Shown here one piece after another: positions 8,615-17,697 of a stretch of 64,000 nt of DNA. The notes below the pieces were generated by a model. That model did no database searches. It saw only the letters and a list, made by a program, of their open reading frames with translations, and was not told the origin of the DNA. The translations under genes were made by a program, and so were the position numbers. Source of the stretch: Bacillus sp. FJAT-44742. GTDB taxonomy: Bacteria; Bacillota; Bacilli; Bacillales; Marinococcaceae. The stretch spans positions 1,363,133 to 1,427,132 of the forward strand of contig NZ_KZ454936.1 of NCBI RefSeq assembly GCF_002797315.1, given 5' to 3'. Positions within the stretch are counted from its first letter, which is position 1, and each line of letters starts with the position of its first letter.

Positions 8615-9187
8615 TTAATCTTCTGGGTAAGCTGCCACTGCTTCTATTTCAATTAACCAGTCTGAATTCACTAAACCAGCAACGCCTACCGTAGATCGAG
8701 CAGGTTTAACAGGGTTACTGTCGTTATCAAAAAATTCGCCGTATGCTTCAAACCAACCAGTGTAGTCCATTTCGCCGTCTAATGCTTCATCAGGAGTGAT
8801 ATATACTCGTAAATAGGTAACGTCCGCTAAGGAAAGGCCTTCTTCTTCAAGGTCTTCTTCAAATTGCTCTAAAATACCAATGGCTTGTTGTTTGGTATCC
8901 CCGTATCTTTCATAAACTGTCTCCCCATCAGGATCTAGTTCTGGTGGCACAGATCCGCTGGAATACCAAAGGGTGGTATCAGCTGGAATCGTGACGGCAG
9001 ATGAAATGGTCGAAGACTCTGATCCATAAAAGGTGACCTCGTCCGGTACGACAGTCGTTTCTTCAACTGTCTCTGCTTCCGTGTCAGGAGCAGGCTCCCC
9101 ACCGTCAGAGGAAAAGGCATGAAGACTTCCGAATCCAAGAGATAATGCGAGTAATCCTGCTATACCAAGTTTCATAGGTTTTTTCAT
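8615..9187 (-). CDS. Exported RidA/YjgF-family protein
   Basis: 190 residues: a Sec-type signal peptide (KLGIAGLLALSLGFGSLHA, residues about 6-24), an acidic linker, then a RidA-like domain of about 125 residues (family-type ends ARSTVGVAGL and IEIEAVAAYPED). RidA proteins hydrolyse reactive imines and enamines formed from amino acids. Here the protein is exported and lies directly downstream of a Tat-exported amine oxidase, whose reaction makes imines, which suggests that it removes them outside the membrane. The gene has a strong AAAGGAGG site. Normal RidA is cytoplasmic, so export is unusual. Confidence 0.82.
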   Translation of the reverse strand: MKKPMKLGIAGLLALSLGFGSLHAFSSDGGEPAPDTEAETVEETTVVPDEVTFYGSESSTISSAVTIPADTTLWYSSGSVPPELDPDGETVYERYGDTKQQAIGILEQFEEDLEEEGLSLADVTYLRVYITPDEALDGEMDYTGWFEAYGEFFDNDSNPVKPARSTVGVAGLVNSDWLIEIEAVAAYPED

Positions 9188-9207
9188 CAGAGTGTTCCTC
9201 CTTTGTT

Positions 9208-10854
9208 TTATCCTAATAGGGCGGTTTGTTTAATGAGCGATGTCGCCGAGGAGACAGGCTCATGATTAATCACGCGTTTATGAATTTGATCGACCACACT
9301 TTCCATAGATTCAAAAGCACCAGCCATCCAACCGGTATAATAACTTAAATGTTCACCGGCTAAATACACGCGGCCATCGGGTTTGTTTAATACACGGTAA
9401 TGAGTATTGCGATCAGATGGTGAATAATTGGCCCATCCGCCTAAGTTATATTTCATTTTTTGCCAGGCTATAGAGAAAGAACTTTCAAACTCTTTATTGT
9501 ATTGTGGGTGGATTTTAGCTCCTTGTTCTAGAGCTCGCTTTTCTCTCATTCGAAGAGAGAAATTACCGTATTTGTCAGCATCATTACCAAAGTTATAGTA
9601 ACCTACAACAATTCCTTTTTTCGATTGATAATCTGAAGAGGGATACCAAATCTGATTTATATCCATGTTGGTGTTTGTGATCCCGCCATAGATTAAATCA
9701 TCTTCCTCCCAAAATCTTCGCTTAAATTGAAACCCTATTTTACCTGCCGAGGCATAACCAATAGATTCGATAGCCGTAGACATGTCTGCTGAAAAGTCAG
9801 CAGGTATATTTTTCAATACTGGTAGAGGAATTGTACAGATACAAAAGTCTCCTTGAATTTCATTCGTGCTTTCTCCTTTAGTGTAAACAATACGGCAACT
9901 CTCTTCCGATTGACGGATCTCCTGGACCTCTGCTCCAAACGTAATCATGTGACCAACTTTCTTCTCAAATGCTTTTGGGATTTGATCCATACCCCCAACT
10001 GGCTGAAACATCATCATTTGTTGGTTAATGTTATATTCACTGCTGAAGTTTGCGACACCAGCCTCTAATAGCGCACTAAGGTCAAAAGGATCATCGTATG
10101 TTCCGTCTTGAACACCAGGGAGTACCCTATATCCTCTAGCGGAGGATCCTTGGTACCTGAGGTTTCCATCAAGACTTCCTTCTTGTTGCAAATAAGTAAG
10201 TAACCTTTCCTTGTCTTCTGTTGTCAGGGGTCGATCCAACGCACTTTGATCAAGTGCCTTAGCGAGCAATTCAGAGGTATAGCCTCTCATATCCGTCCGT
10301 GCTTCTCTTCGTCTAATTCTTTGTCCGGACATGGGGCCCACATCTTCGTTATACAAATAGGTCGACTCATTTACGTTTGCAAAAGTCTCCAATTTTACTC
10401 CAAGCTCGCGACAGTAGTTCATGGTGGTCGTGTGGTGTTGGGGAATTCGAGCCGGGCCAGCATTGAAATAGAGGCCATCTTCAAATTGAGCGGTTTGAAT
10501 GTCTTTATCAATTTCAGCGTGTTGATCACCACCCCTAACTGTCCAGCTTCTCCCGCCACTGCGATCTCTAGCTTCCAGAACGTGACATTCATACCCTGAT
10601 TTCGTCAATTCATAGGCGGCAGACATTCCCGCGAGTCCGGCTCCCAAAATAATGACCTTTTTCCCATTCTTCTCAATGGTTGATAAATCACCTTCATCAG
10701 GAAAACTACCATCACCACTCGCTTTGGCAGAAGGGGAAGCAAGTAAACCAAGGCTTTCCATAGCTCCAAAAACGGCCACTGCGCCTCCTACTTTCCCTAA
10801 TCCATTGAGAAATTGCCTTCGTGTTACGTCCGTTTTCAATCCTTGTCGACTCAA
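9208..10854 (-). CDS. Tat-exported flavin monoamine/amino acid oxidase
   Basis: A 548-residue FAD-dependent amine oxidase. The N terminus carries a twin-arginine signal (VTRRQFLNGLGKVGGAVAVF, cleavage probably after the alanines near residue 46). The FAD-binding loop ILGAGLAGMSAAYEL is followed by the EARDRSGGR motif, and the C-terminal flavin motif LAGEHLSYYTGWMAGAFESM is intact. The family includes L-amino acid oxidases, tryptophan monooxygenase and monoamine oxidases; the substrate is not predictable. The TTG start follows AAAGGAGG. It is the first gene of the operon that includes its probable export machinery. Confidence 0.9.
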   Translation of the reverse strand: MSRQGLKTDVTRRQFLNGLGKVGGAVAVFGAMESLGLLASPSAKASGDGSFPDEGDLSTIEKNGKKVIILGAGLAGMSAAYELTKSGYECHVLEARDRSGGRSWTVRGGDQHAEIDKDIQTAQFEDGLYFNAGPARIPQHHTTTMNYCRELGVKLETFANVNESTYLYNEDVGPMSGQRIRRREARTDMRGYTSELLAKALDQSALDRPLTTEDKERLLTYLQQEGSLDGNLRYQGSSARGYRVLPGVQDGTYDDPFDLSALLEAGVANFSSEYNINQQMMMFQPVGGMDQIPKAFEKKVGHMITFGAEVQEIRQSEESCRIVYTKGESTNEIQGDFCICTIPLPVLKNIPADFSADMSTAIESIGYASAGKIGFQFKRRFWEEDDLIYGGITNTNMDINQIWYPSSDYQSKKGIVVGYYNFGNDADKYGNFSLRMREKRALEQGAKIHPQYNKEFESSFSIAWQKMKYNLGGWANYSPSDRNTHYRVLNKPDGRVYLAGEHLSYYTGWMAGAFESMESVVDQIHKRVINHEPVSSATSLIKQTALLG

Positions 10855-11601
10855 TCCACTTCCTCCTTTCGACTCACTTTACTAAATGATGTAAGAATGA
10901 AATCTCCTTACAATGGTAATGCTACCAGTTTTATTTTCTTATGTAATAATTTTGGAACATAATATGACACAAAATTTTAATTATTCTGATATTTTTACAA
11001 AAATTTTTTCTCGGTCGAAAGTAGAGAGGTTGTGTGTTGATAGAAATACTTGGAACTAACTTGAATGTCTTTATATTCCTTTAGAGCGAAAGCAAAGTAA
11101 ACAAGTAAACAGCCGTTCGTATACTGCACTATAGGAGATGAATAGAGAAATTTAGTAGATATGACTTGAGATAAATTGTATGGAACCGAAACTTTATTTT
11201 TCAATCGAGCCGAACGATTCAGAAAGACAAGTAAAAAAAGAGTCTCTTTTAAGTATGCAAAAGACAATATCTTCCTATTGCCATTGAATATAGTCCAGGC
11301 AACAGCGGAGGATTCACAAGGCTTTAAATGGTCAAATTGTTGAATCTTTGCTAAAGAAAAGAGACTCATTTGGAACAGTTACGACTATTTGTAGGACTTA
11401 ATAATGATCTGTCAGAGAGTGATTGTGATACTTTGGTTCCTGCAACTGTTTCCCTTCCACGCGTTCTTAGTAAACCCAAGACATAATAATGCTTTTTCGA
11501 TAAGTCACTGATTTTCTACGTCACCCCCTAACATAAAAAATATGAAGCAAAGGTACTGGATTTGATAGGGTTCCTTTGATTATCCTGTTTATAATCTCTG
11601 A
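10855..11601. other. Gene-poor region upstream of the oxidase
   Basis: About 750 bases between the oxidase start and a candidate RNA. A 124-codon minus-strand frame (10995-11369) has no ribosome site and no recognisable protein features, and I did not accept it. The promoter of the tat operon must lie at the left end, but no clear consensus was found. Confidence 0.4.
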
Positions 11602-11701
11602 GTAGATAGTAGCTGCGGGCGTGAAAGGGCAGGTTAATAAACATTCAGAGAAATTCTTATCACTAAGTAGACCAACTCACTAGGAGTTGGTCTACTTTTT
11701 T
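11602..11701 (+). ncRNA. Candidate small RNA ending in a strong terminator
   Basis: A TATAAT box at 11590-11595 precedes about 100 bases without an open frame, ending in a 14-bp perfect hairpin (AGTAGACCAACTC and complement, 11665-11697) plus a T tract. No gene immediately upstream needs this terminator. It could be a small RNA, or a leader that attenuates the YcgQ-like gene 110 bases downstream. The -35 box is poor. Confidence 0.4.
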
Positions 11702-11809
11702 ATCTATCGCAATATATATTAAATGATTGGTAATTAGTAAAGTTTGTTTTCCAAAGTATCATGTTTCTATTTACTTACATACAGAACTAGTGAATGGGAG
11801 GTGCGTGAA

Positions 11810-12697
11810 ATGAAGGGTAACAGCGATGTATCTTTCCATGCCTTTATAAGGGGTATTATTTTCATTGGCTTTGCTCTCTTGCAACTAGGAATGATTATAT
11901 CAGGAAGTATCCGTCTCTATATTGCCCCAACTATGCTGCCATTCGTTTATGTGGCTACCGTGGTACTATTCTTACTTGGGATTTTACAGGTTCTACGGAG
12001 TACTCAAAAAGATATGGAGGGGTTCTTTTGTGATTGCGGTGAAGATCACAGCATGAATGGGAGTCCTCTGACTAAAATTGTGATTTATAGCATATTTATT
12101 AGTCCCATAATATTTGGGTTTTCATTACCTGATCAAGTTCTAGATAGTTCTGTTGCAGCTAATCGCGGTATACAATATGGTTCTGGGATTTTTACAAGTC
12201 CTACAGCTAATCCAGAAAGAATCGTGACAGAAAAAAGTATAGGAGAAGTTGCAGAAACTGAGCAAGAAGGTTCTGATGGAGAGAAGTATGATGAGTATTA
12301 TAAAGACCTAGCACAAGCTTATAGTGATATAGATAGAATAATAATCAATGAAGAGAATTTTCTTGAAATGCTTTCTGTGATAGACCTCTATATTGACAAC
12401 TTTATTGGGAAAGAAGTAGAAGTAACTGGATTTGTGTATACCGAACCAGAAATGAAAGATAATCAACTGGTGGTTGCACGTTTTTCTATGACCTGTTGTA
12501 TCGCAGACGCCACTGTATATGGAATATTAATAGAGTCTGAAGAACCTGTAGACGTGGAAGAAGATACGTGGGTTACGGTCCATGGAAAAATTAATAAAGG
12601 AAGTTATAATGGTTTCGTGATGCCGACCGTTAGTACAACAAATATAGAGCAAGTCAGTGAGCCCGATATGCCCTATGTCTTTCCATCTTTTAAATGA
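11810..12697 (+). CDS. YcgQ-like membrane protein (TIGR03943 family)
   Basis: 295 residues with three to four N-terminal membrane helices (IIFIGFALLQLGMIISGSI, LPFVYVATVVLFLLGILQVL, IVIYSIFISPIIFGFSLP) and a C-terminal extracellular domain. The latter contains a VARFSMTCCIADATVYGILI segment typical of YcgQ. In B. subtilis ycgR-ycgQ belong to zinc-responsive genes; the YcgR permease partner is not present here. The start at ATG 11810 follows GGGAGGTG. A Zur box was not found directly upstream, but the next three transcription units have one. Function is not established. Confidence 0.75.
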   Translation: MKGNSDVSFHAFIRGIIFIGFALLQLGMIISGSIRLYIAPTMLPFVYVATVVLFLLGILQVLRSTQKDMEGFFCDCGEDHSMNGSPLTKIVIYSIFISPIIFGFSLPDQVLDSSVAANRGIQYGSGIFTSPTANPERIVTEKSIGEVAETEQEGSDGEKYDEYYKDLAQAYSDIDRIIINEENFLEMLSVIDLYIDNFIGKEVEVTGFVYTEPEMKDNQLVVARFSMTCCIADATVYGILIESEEPVDVEEDTWVTVHGKINKGSYNGFVMPTVSTTNIEQVSEPDMPYVFPSFK

Positions 12698-13143
12698 AAA
12701 TAAGAGATACAAAAAATGGATATTAAAATTTCTATTACCAGTGGTTAGGTTAGAAAAATTTCCTCAGGCAGAGAAGTGGAACCAGACAATAAATCCAATA
12801 AACTCTAAAAGATGGAGCGGGGGCCAGTAGCTAGAAGAGATGCTCTTTTTTCAAAGTATTGGTCTAACGTATTTCTGAGCAAAGTTATCAAAATACAGAA
12901 AAGTTATTAGACTATGGATATGAGGCATTCTGATCAAGAAACATACTCAAAGGAAAAGAATAGAAGAATCAAGGTGAAAATTCAAAATGAGTGAAAAGGC
13001 TGCGGGGGAACCCTCAACCTTTTTTTGTCCATGATATCTTCTCAAACTTATTCTTTTCTACGAATCTTAAAGACTTTTTCATCCTAGGTAGAGGGCAACA
13101 TTTCGGGAAGTGTTAACAAAGTTTATATTAAATGATATTATTT

Positions 13144-13164
13144 AAATCGTAAGTATTACGCTTT
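13144..13164. promoter_or_regulatory. Zur box upstream of first CobW-type gene
   Basis: TCGTAAG-T-ATTACGC flanked by AAA and TTT, a near-perfect match to the Bacillus Zur operator (7-1-7 inverted repeat TCGTAAT-n-ATTACGA). It lies about 50 bases before the GTPase gene and predicts repression when zinc is sufficient. Confidence 0.82.
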
Positions 13165-13212
13165 ATCATCGTGAATAATGTATTAAAATAAGTTTGAGAA
13201 ATGAGGATCAAA

Positions 13213-14148
13213 ATGAAGCAGATACCCGTTATTATTTTGAGTGGATTTTTAGGAGCAGGGAAAACAACTTTATTAAAGAATATTTTAAGCGATTTCAAGA
13301 AGGATAATTCCAACATAGCCTTAATAATGAATGAGTTTGGCGATTTGAATATTGATGGGGATGTCTTAAACGAGGAAGATATTACAATGAATGAACTGTT
13401 GCAAGGATGTCTCTGTTGTTCAATACGTGACGATTTAACGACTACTTTGAAGGAAATTTCAATTCTTGAAAAGCCTGACGTGGTAATTGTGGAATGTACG
13501 GGGGTAGCGAATCCTTTTGAGGTGATTGATGCCTTTATCCAACCTTCTTTACTAAATAGTTACCGTATTTCAAGAGTGCTTACTGTAGTAGACGGAAGCC
13601 AAGGGTTACAGAATGAATTTTCTCCTTTAATAAGGGACCAAGTTAAGTATTCTGATATCATCCTACTCAATAAATGTGATCTTACTAATCAGAAACACCT
13701 AACGAAAATGGAACAAAATATAAAGCAAATAAACCCAGATGTCCCGGTCTACCGTACCGTTAATTGTGAAGTGAACATAGAAAAGATTACTTTCCCTGAT
13801 GGGGAGCGATCATCATCCGAAAATGCAGTATACTTAGAAAACGGTAAACGGGAGAAATTTAACATTGAGAGTGTTCATTCGTATTCCTATCAATTTGAAG
13901 GTCTGGTAAATAGAGAAAGATTTGAAGAATTCTTAGCTACTTTAAAAAGTACTGTTATACGTGCCAAAGGATTTATCCCATTCGAGGATGGTACGCATCT
14001 TTTTCAATACACTCCAACAAACTTTACCTTTAATAAGCTTGATTGGTCAGTTTCTTCATCGAAAATTGTTTTGATAGGGACCTCTATTGACAAAGAAAAA
14101 ATAGGACAATCCATAAAAGAGTGTGAGGTTATAAAGGTTAACAATTAG
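13213..14148 (+). CDS. CobW/COG0523-family zinc-responsive GTPase (1)
   Basis: About 311 residues, G3E-family GTPase like YciC/ZagA. It has the P-loop GFLGAGKTTLL, the metal-binding GCLCCSIR motif, the VECTGVANPFEV switch region, NKCD for guanine specificity, and a CobW C-terminal domain. Such proteins are thought to hand zinc to client enzymes when zinc is scarce. A Zur box lies just upstream. Start chosen at ATG 13213 because GAGG is well spaced; ATG 13201 is possible. Confidence 0.88.
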   Translation: MKQIPVIILSGFLGAGKTTLLKNILSDFKKDNSNIALIMNEFGDLNIDGDVLNEEDITMNELLQGCLCCSIRDDLTTTLKEISILEKPDVVIVECTGVANPFEVIDAFIQPSLLNSYRISRVLTVVDGSQGLQNEFSPLIRDQVKYSDIILLNKCDLTNQKHLTKMEQNIKQINPDVPVYRTVNCEVNIEKITFPDGERSSSENAVYLENGKREKFNIESVHSYSYQFEGLVNRERFEEFLATLKSTVIRAKGFIPFEDGTHLFQYTPTNFTFNKLDWSVSSSKIVLIGTSIDKEKIGQSIKECEVIKVNN

Positions 14149-14228
14149 CAAGGATGACAACTCAGTCATACTTTCATCTCAACCCAAAACGGCACTTGAC
14201 GAAAACGATTATATGCATTAACATCTGT

Positions 14229-14249
14229 AAATAATAATCATTACGATTT
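14229..14249. promoter_or_regulatory. Zur box upstream of second CobW-type gene
   Basis: AAATAATAAT-C-ATTACGATTT matches the Bacillus Zur operator at 19 of 20 fixed positions or nearly so, with a perfect right half. It lies about 200 bases before the second GTPase gene. Confidence 0.78.
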
Positions 14250-14448
14250 GTTTTAGTATAGTGATGTACTAGGGAAAATGTAGTCCAGACAAACAAGGGA
14301 ACAGTATACGGTCAATTGTTATTTGGGCAGCAATACACTTTTTTTGAATCACCTGATAAAGAAGAGCATAGATGTTTTTTGAGAGAAAAGTTTAGACCTT
14401 TCCCCCTAAGTCAAAGAAAAATAAACCATATGTACAGGAGCAGGTTAA

Positions 14449-15393
14449 TTGACTATGAATGCAAATTCAACTGAAATTTTTATATTAAGTGGTTTCCTCG
14501 GGAGCGGAAAAAGTACTCTACTTCGTCGGTTTCTTCATAAGGAACATGAGAATGGAAGACAAATAGCTGTTTTAATGAATGAATTAGGAGAAAAAAGCAT
14601 AGATTCATCTGTCGTGCCTGCCAGTACACCGTTAAAAGAAATGCTAAATGGATGTATTTGCTGCACCATAAACGGCCAACTTAGTCAACAACTGAACAGC
14701 TTGTTAACCGAGTACGAATTAGATGCTATCTATATTGAGGCAACGGGGGCGGCTCACCCTATAGAAATTATTGATGCCTGTACCCACCCATTGTTAGCAG
14801 GCAAAGTAGAGATAAAATCAGTCTTGACCCTGGTTGATGTAAAACAGTGGAAAGAGGGAAGGGGGAGTATAAAGATAAAAAAACTAATGAAAGAACAAGT
14901 AAGGTATGCTGATATGGTTCTCTTAAACAAGATAGATAAAGTGGAACCTGAAGAGTGGGCAGCTGTTAGGCAAGACATACAAGGTTTAAATCCAAAAGCT
15001 ACGATTGTTCCTTCTTATTATTCAAACGTTGATGTTTCACTAATGTTTTCAAAAGAAAAACATACCGAGAAGAAAAAGGTTTCAAACACGTTAAACAGGG
15101 ATTCCCACATAGAAAACCTTCACCTCCATTCTGTGACCTTGTCCTTGCCTCACCCGATTCGTCGTGAGTGTTTAAGTGACTGTGTAAATTCCATGGAGGG
15201 CTGTCTTTTTCGTCTCAAAGGATTTGTGAAATTAATGGAGAGTCCAGAAATTTTTCTTCTAAATTATTCGTATGGAGAATTGCTCTTTGAGCCGTATGTT
15301 GACGAAAGAGAAGTGAAACCCGTTCTTGTATTCATTGGAGAAAACCTTAACCCACAGCAAATCAAGGAAAAAATTAACGGGTCTTATGTGTGA
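14449..15393 (+). CDS. CobW/COG0523-family zinc-responsive GTPase (2)
   Basis: 314 residues, a divergent paralogue of the previous GTPase. P-loop GFLGSGKSTLL, metal site GCICCTING, IEATGAAHPIEI switch and NKID are intact, followed by a shorter CobW C-terminal domain. The TTG at 14449 is spaced eight bases from AGGAG; ATG 14455 is a possible alternative. The separate Zur box suggests an independent unit. Two COG0523 proteins may serve different client enzymes or form a two-step zinc response. Confidence 0.87.
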   Translation: MTMNANSTEIFILSGFLGSGKSTLLRRFLHKEHENGRQIAVLMNELGEKSIDSSVVPASTPLKEMLNGCICCTINGQLSQQLNSLLTEYELDAIYIEATGAAHPIEIIDACTHPLLAGKVEIKSVLTLVDVKQWKEGRGSIKIKKLMKEQVRYADMVLLNKIDKVEPEEWAAVRQDIQGLNPKATIVPSYYSNVDVSLMFSKEKHTEKKKVSNTLNRDSHIENLHLHSVTLSLPHPIRRECLSDCVNSMEGCLFRLKGFVKLMESPEIFLLNYSYGELLFEPYVDEREVKPVLVFIGENLNPQQIKEKINGSYV

Positions 15394-15624
15394 GCAACTG
15401 GATTGTGAGTCCCCTTAAACATTCTTGCTTTCTCGAGTGTCATAGAGTTGAATACCAGGAACCGCAGTGCTTTTTGTTTATCGGGGGCTGGAGCTGATAA
15501 AGGAAATACAAGCAAGTTAAATTTAAGGGTAGTAAAGCCTTACAAAAAGAGATATTTTATTTGATTTCCTAATATTTATCTGTTCGTTGATAAGTGTATT
15601 TTGGTCAGAGGTGTTTTCTCTTTT

Positions 15625-15645
15625 AAATCGTAATGACAACAATTT
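15625..15645. promoter_or_regulatory. Zur-like box upstream of sufU-like operon
   Basis: AAATCGTAAT-G-ACAACAATTT has a perfect left half and three mismatches in the right half of the Bacillus Zur operator. It lies about 180 bases before the SufU-like gene. Confidence 0.65.
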
Positions 15646-15744
15646 TCATTTGTGTTTTGATTCTTCTTTTTACAAAAATAACCTAAAGCGGTTGGGAAAG
15701 AAACAAAAAACAACAGGGGGTGGCCTTATCACAACCTGAAATAT

Positions 15745-15762
15745 AAATCGTAATCTGCGATT
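15745..15762. promoter_or_regulatory. Second, partial Zur-like site
   Basis: AAATCGTAATCTGCGATT repeats a perfect Zur left half followed by an imperfect right half with altered spacing. It lies about 60 bases before the SufU-like gene, so the operon may carry two operators. Confidence 0.5.
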
Positions 15763-15820
15763 AAAGATGAACTCATTTGCCCCTGATGCTTAGGAAGTAG
15801 GATCAATAGAGGAGGATTCT

Positions 15821-16270
15821 ATGCTTGATCAATTATATCGTCAATTAGTCATGGATCATGCCAAACATCGGAGAAACCATAGAGAGTTAAAAGAAGAAGG
15901 AACAAGTTATCTATCCTATAAAAACCCTACGTGTGGAGATGTTATGACACTATATTGGAAAATGTCACCCGACCATATCATTGAGGAGGTCTCCTTTATT
16001 GGTGAAGGATGTTCTATAAGCATGGCTTCTTGTTCCATGATGACCGAATTAATAAAAGGGAAAAAACTCGAAGAAGTAAAAAAACAAAAGGAAGGAATGG
16101 AAGAGCTTATAAAAAAAGGACGACACCCTGAACGGGTAGATCTAGGTGATGCCTTAGCATTAGAAGGTGTCCATAAATTAAAAGCCCGGCATAATTGTGC
16201 ATTAATGGGCTGGCAAGCACTAGGCATGGTAATACAAGAATACGAAAAGAAGAATGAAATGGTTATCTGA
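15821..16270 (+). CDS. SufU-like sulfur carrier / Fe-S scaffold paralogue
   Basis: 149 residues of the NifU-N/SufU family. The three ligand cysteines and the aspartate are present (NPTCGD, GEGCSISMASCS, HNCALMGW), with the family-specific insertion between the second and third cysteine as in SufU. SufU is a zinc-dependent sulfur acceptor for SufS. No suf genes are nearby; instead the gene sits under Zur-like boxes, so it may be a version made under zinc starvation. It begins with ATG after GGAGG. Confidence 0.85.
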   Translation: MLDQLYRQLVMDHAKHRRNHRELKEEGTSYLSYKNPTCGDVMTLYWKMSPDHIIEEVSFIGEGCSISMASCSMMTELIKGKKLEEVKKQKEGMEELIKKGRHPERVDLGDALALEGVHKLKARHNCALMGWQALGMVIQEYEKKNEMVI

Positions 16271-16353
16271 AAAGAACTAATTGTTTAGGAATTCTGTAAG
16301 CAGTGATGAGTTAGAAATAATAAATGTAAAACAGAGTCAGAGGGGGCTGAATT

Positions 16354-16647
16354 ATGCTTACCTTTCAACATTCACAAAAGAAAAGCTTTAACTCAAGACG
16401 TTCATTTGATCTAGGTATGTCTCGACTTAACACAGAGAATTTAGAGACTGAGATAGATTTAGAGCGACAAAGGCTTATTAAAATAGAACAAAGCAACAAT
16501 GAACTCATTGAGTTAGCGTTACTAATTAGAAATGAAGCTCTGATAAAGGGGCACGATGATTTTGTTAAACAAATAGATAAAGATTTAAGTGAGTTATATT
16601 TCTTTCAGGAAGAGTTTAAAAAAGAAAGAAAAAGGCTGGAAAACTAA
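16354..16647 (+). CDS. Small charged coiled-coil protein, unknown
   Basis: 97 residues, no recognised family. From residue 30 to the end it is strongly helical and charged (heptad-like ETEIDLERQRLIKIEQSNNE), ending in a lysine/arginine-rich tail; no cysteine, no signal peptide. It lies 84 bases after the SufU-like gene and 55 before the ferredoxin-like gene and has a GAGGGGG site, so it is probably co-expressed with them. Confidence 0.65.
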   Translation: MLTFQHSQKKSFNSRRSFDLGMSRLNTENLETEIDLERQRLIKIEQSNNELIELALLIRNEALIKGHDDFVKQIDKDLSELYFFQEEFKKERKRLEN

Positions 16648-16702
16648 ACATCAAAGAATCTTACTATTGAGAGGGTCAACAACTCGAAGGGAGTAAAGGA
16701 AC

Positions 16703-17065
16703 GTGAGTACATGGGATCTTTCTCGTACGAGACATCATTTATTAGTCTGTAACGGAGGCAGTTGTAAGAAGATGGGGGGAGAAGAACTTACGTTGGCGTT
16801 GCGAGACGAAATTAAACGAAGAGGATTAAATAATCAGATTCACACCACAAGAACCCGCTGTAATGGACGGTGCCAGGATGCCTGTGTGGTGACAGTGTAT
16901 CCCGAAGGTACATGGTATAAGAACCTTACGAGTTACGATGCCAAACCTTTTATTCAATCTTTGAAAAATAATCAGCGATATAGTAATAAGACAAGTCTTG
17001 TCTATGAAAAAGATGGTTTTCATCGAGTAAATGACTCCGTCGAAGTAGGATATCAAAAACCATAA
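16703..17065 (+). CDS. Thioredoxin-like [2Fe-2S] ferredoxin
   Basis: 120 residues. The cluster ligands are CNGGSCKK near the N terminus and CNGRCQDAC about 40 residues later, the pattern of thioredoxin-fold 2Fe-2S ferredoxins related to CbiW and the NuoE C-terminal domain. The GTG start is the only in-frame choice near the AGTAAAGG site. It is the last gene of the sufU-like unit, and could deliver electrons or act as an iron-sulfur sensor. Confidence 0.8.
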   Translation: MSTWDLSRTRHHLLVCNGGSCKKMGGEELTLALRDEIKRRGLNNQIHTTRTRCNGRCQDACVVTVYPEGTWYKNLTSYDAKPFIQSLKNNQRYSNKTSLVYEKDGFHRVNDSVEVGYQKP

Positions 17066-17380
17066 CCCTAGTTTTACAAGTGAAAGGAACCTCTCTTGGT
17101 TGGATAGACTACAGCAATAAAATGAAATAGCTACCTACCATTATTCTTGAAAGAGCAGGAATAAAAGAACATAGAGCGCCCCGTATCACAACAAATTGCT
17201 CAAATTTTAGTAAATACTTTGTGGAAATAAAGTGAAGAGGTCAGTCGTAGTTCACCGATAAGCAAGTGGATTTGAAAACTACATTTACAATAGGATATCC
17301 CTTTACCCAACGACTCTAACGACCATTCCCCGTTCAAGACTTGAAACTGTAGCGTTGTGAATGTGGAGCATACGGAAAAT
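17066..17380. other. Intergenic region without recognised features
   Basis: About 315 bases after the ferredoxin-like gene. No frame with a ribosome site, no obvious promoter and no repeat were found before the terminator at its right end. Confidence 0.4.
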
Positions 17381-17412
17381 AAAACAGGGCAGTTTTGTCT
17401 GCCCTGTTTTAA
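17381..17412. terminator. Bidirectional terminator
   Basis: AAAACAGGGCAG pairs perfectly with CTGCCCTGTTTT around an eight-base loop; A and T tracts flank both sides. It separates the sufU-like unit from the convergent thioredoxin-like gene. Confidence 0.88.
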
Positions 17413-17413
17413 A

Positions 17414-17697
17414 CTATCTATGACCTAATATTTCAGCTTCTAAGCTATTAAAATCAACGCCATTGTTCTTGCAGCAATCCATTAACTTTCCATCAATTGC
17501 AACGGCTGAACCGATTGAACACCGTATTTTTTGGCTTTATCTTCACCTTTGTTGGCTTCCCCCCTCTTGTTTAAGTTATACACAACGACTTCCGATTCGG
17601 TACTAAACTGTGCAAGATTTTTAACATGGTTTACAGTGGCTTCACAAATAAAACAGTCTGACGTAAACACTTCAACTGTTTTTTTGGCCATGTTCAT
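17414..17697 (-). pseudogene. Thioredoxin/glutaredoxin-like protein, frameshifted
   Basis: The first about 65 codons encode a small thioredoxin-fold protein with a CFIC active site (VEVFTSDCFICEATVNHVK). Near 17505-17511 the frame is lost: the sequence continues in another frame as AVAIDGKLMDCCKNNGV up to a stop at 17414. Adding one C there would give the continuous sequence SVPAVAIDGKL, including the expected cis-proline. The full product would be about 94 residues. It may be a real pseudogene or an error in the assembly. It lies at the end of the zinc block and could belong with it. Confidence 0.75.

Noticed and set aside
10995-11369. 124-codon minus-strand frame
   Set aside because: No ribosome site, odd composition, no family features; probably chance in AT-rich DNA.
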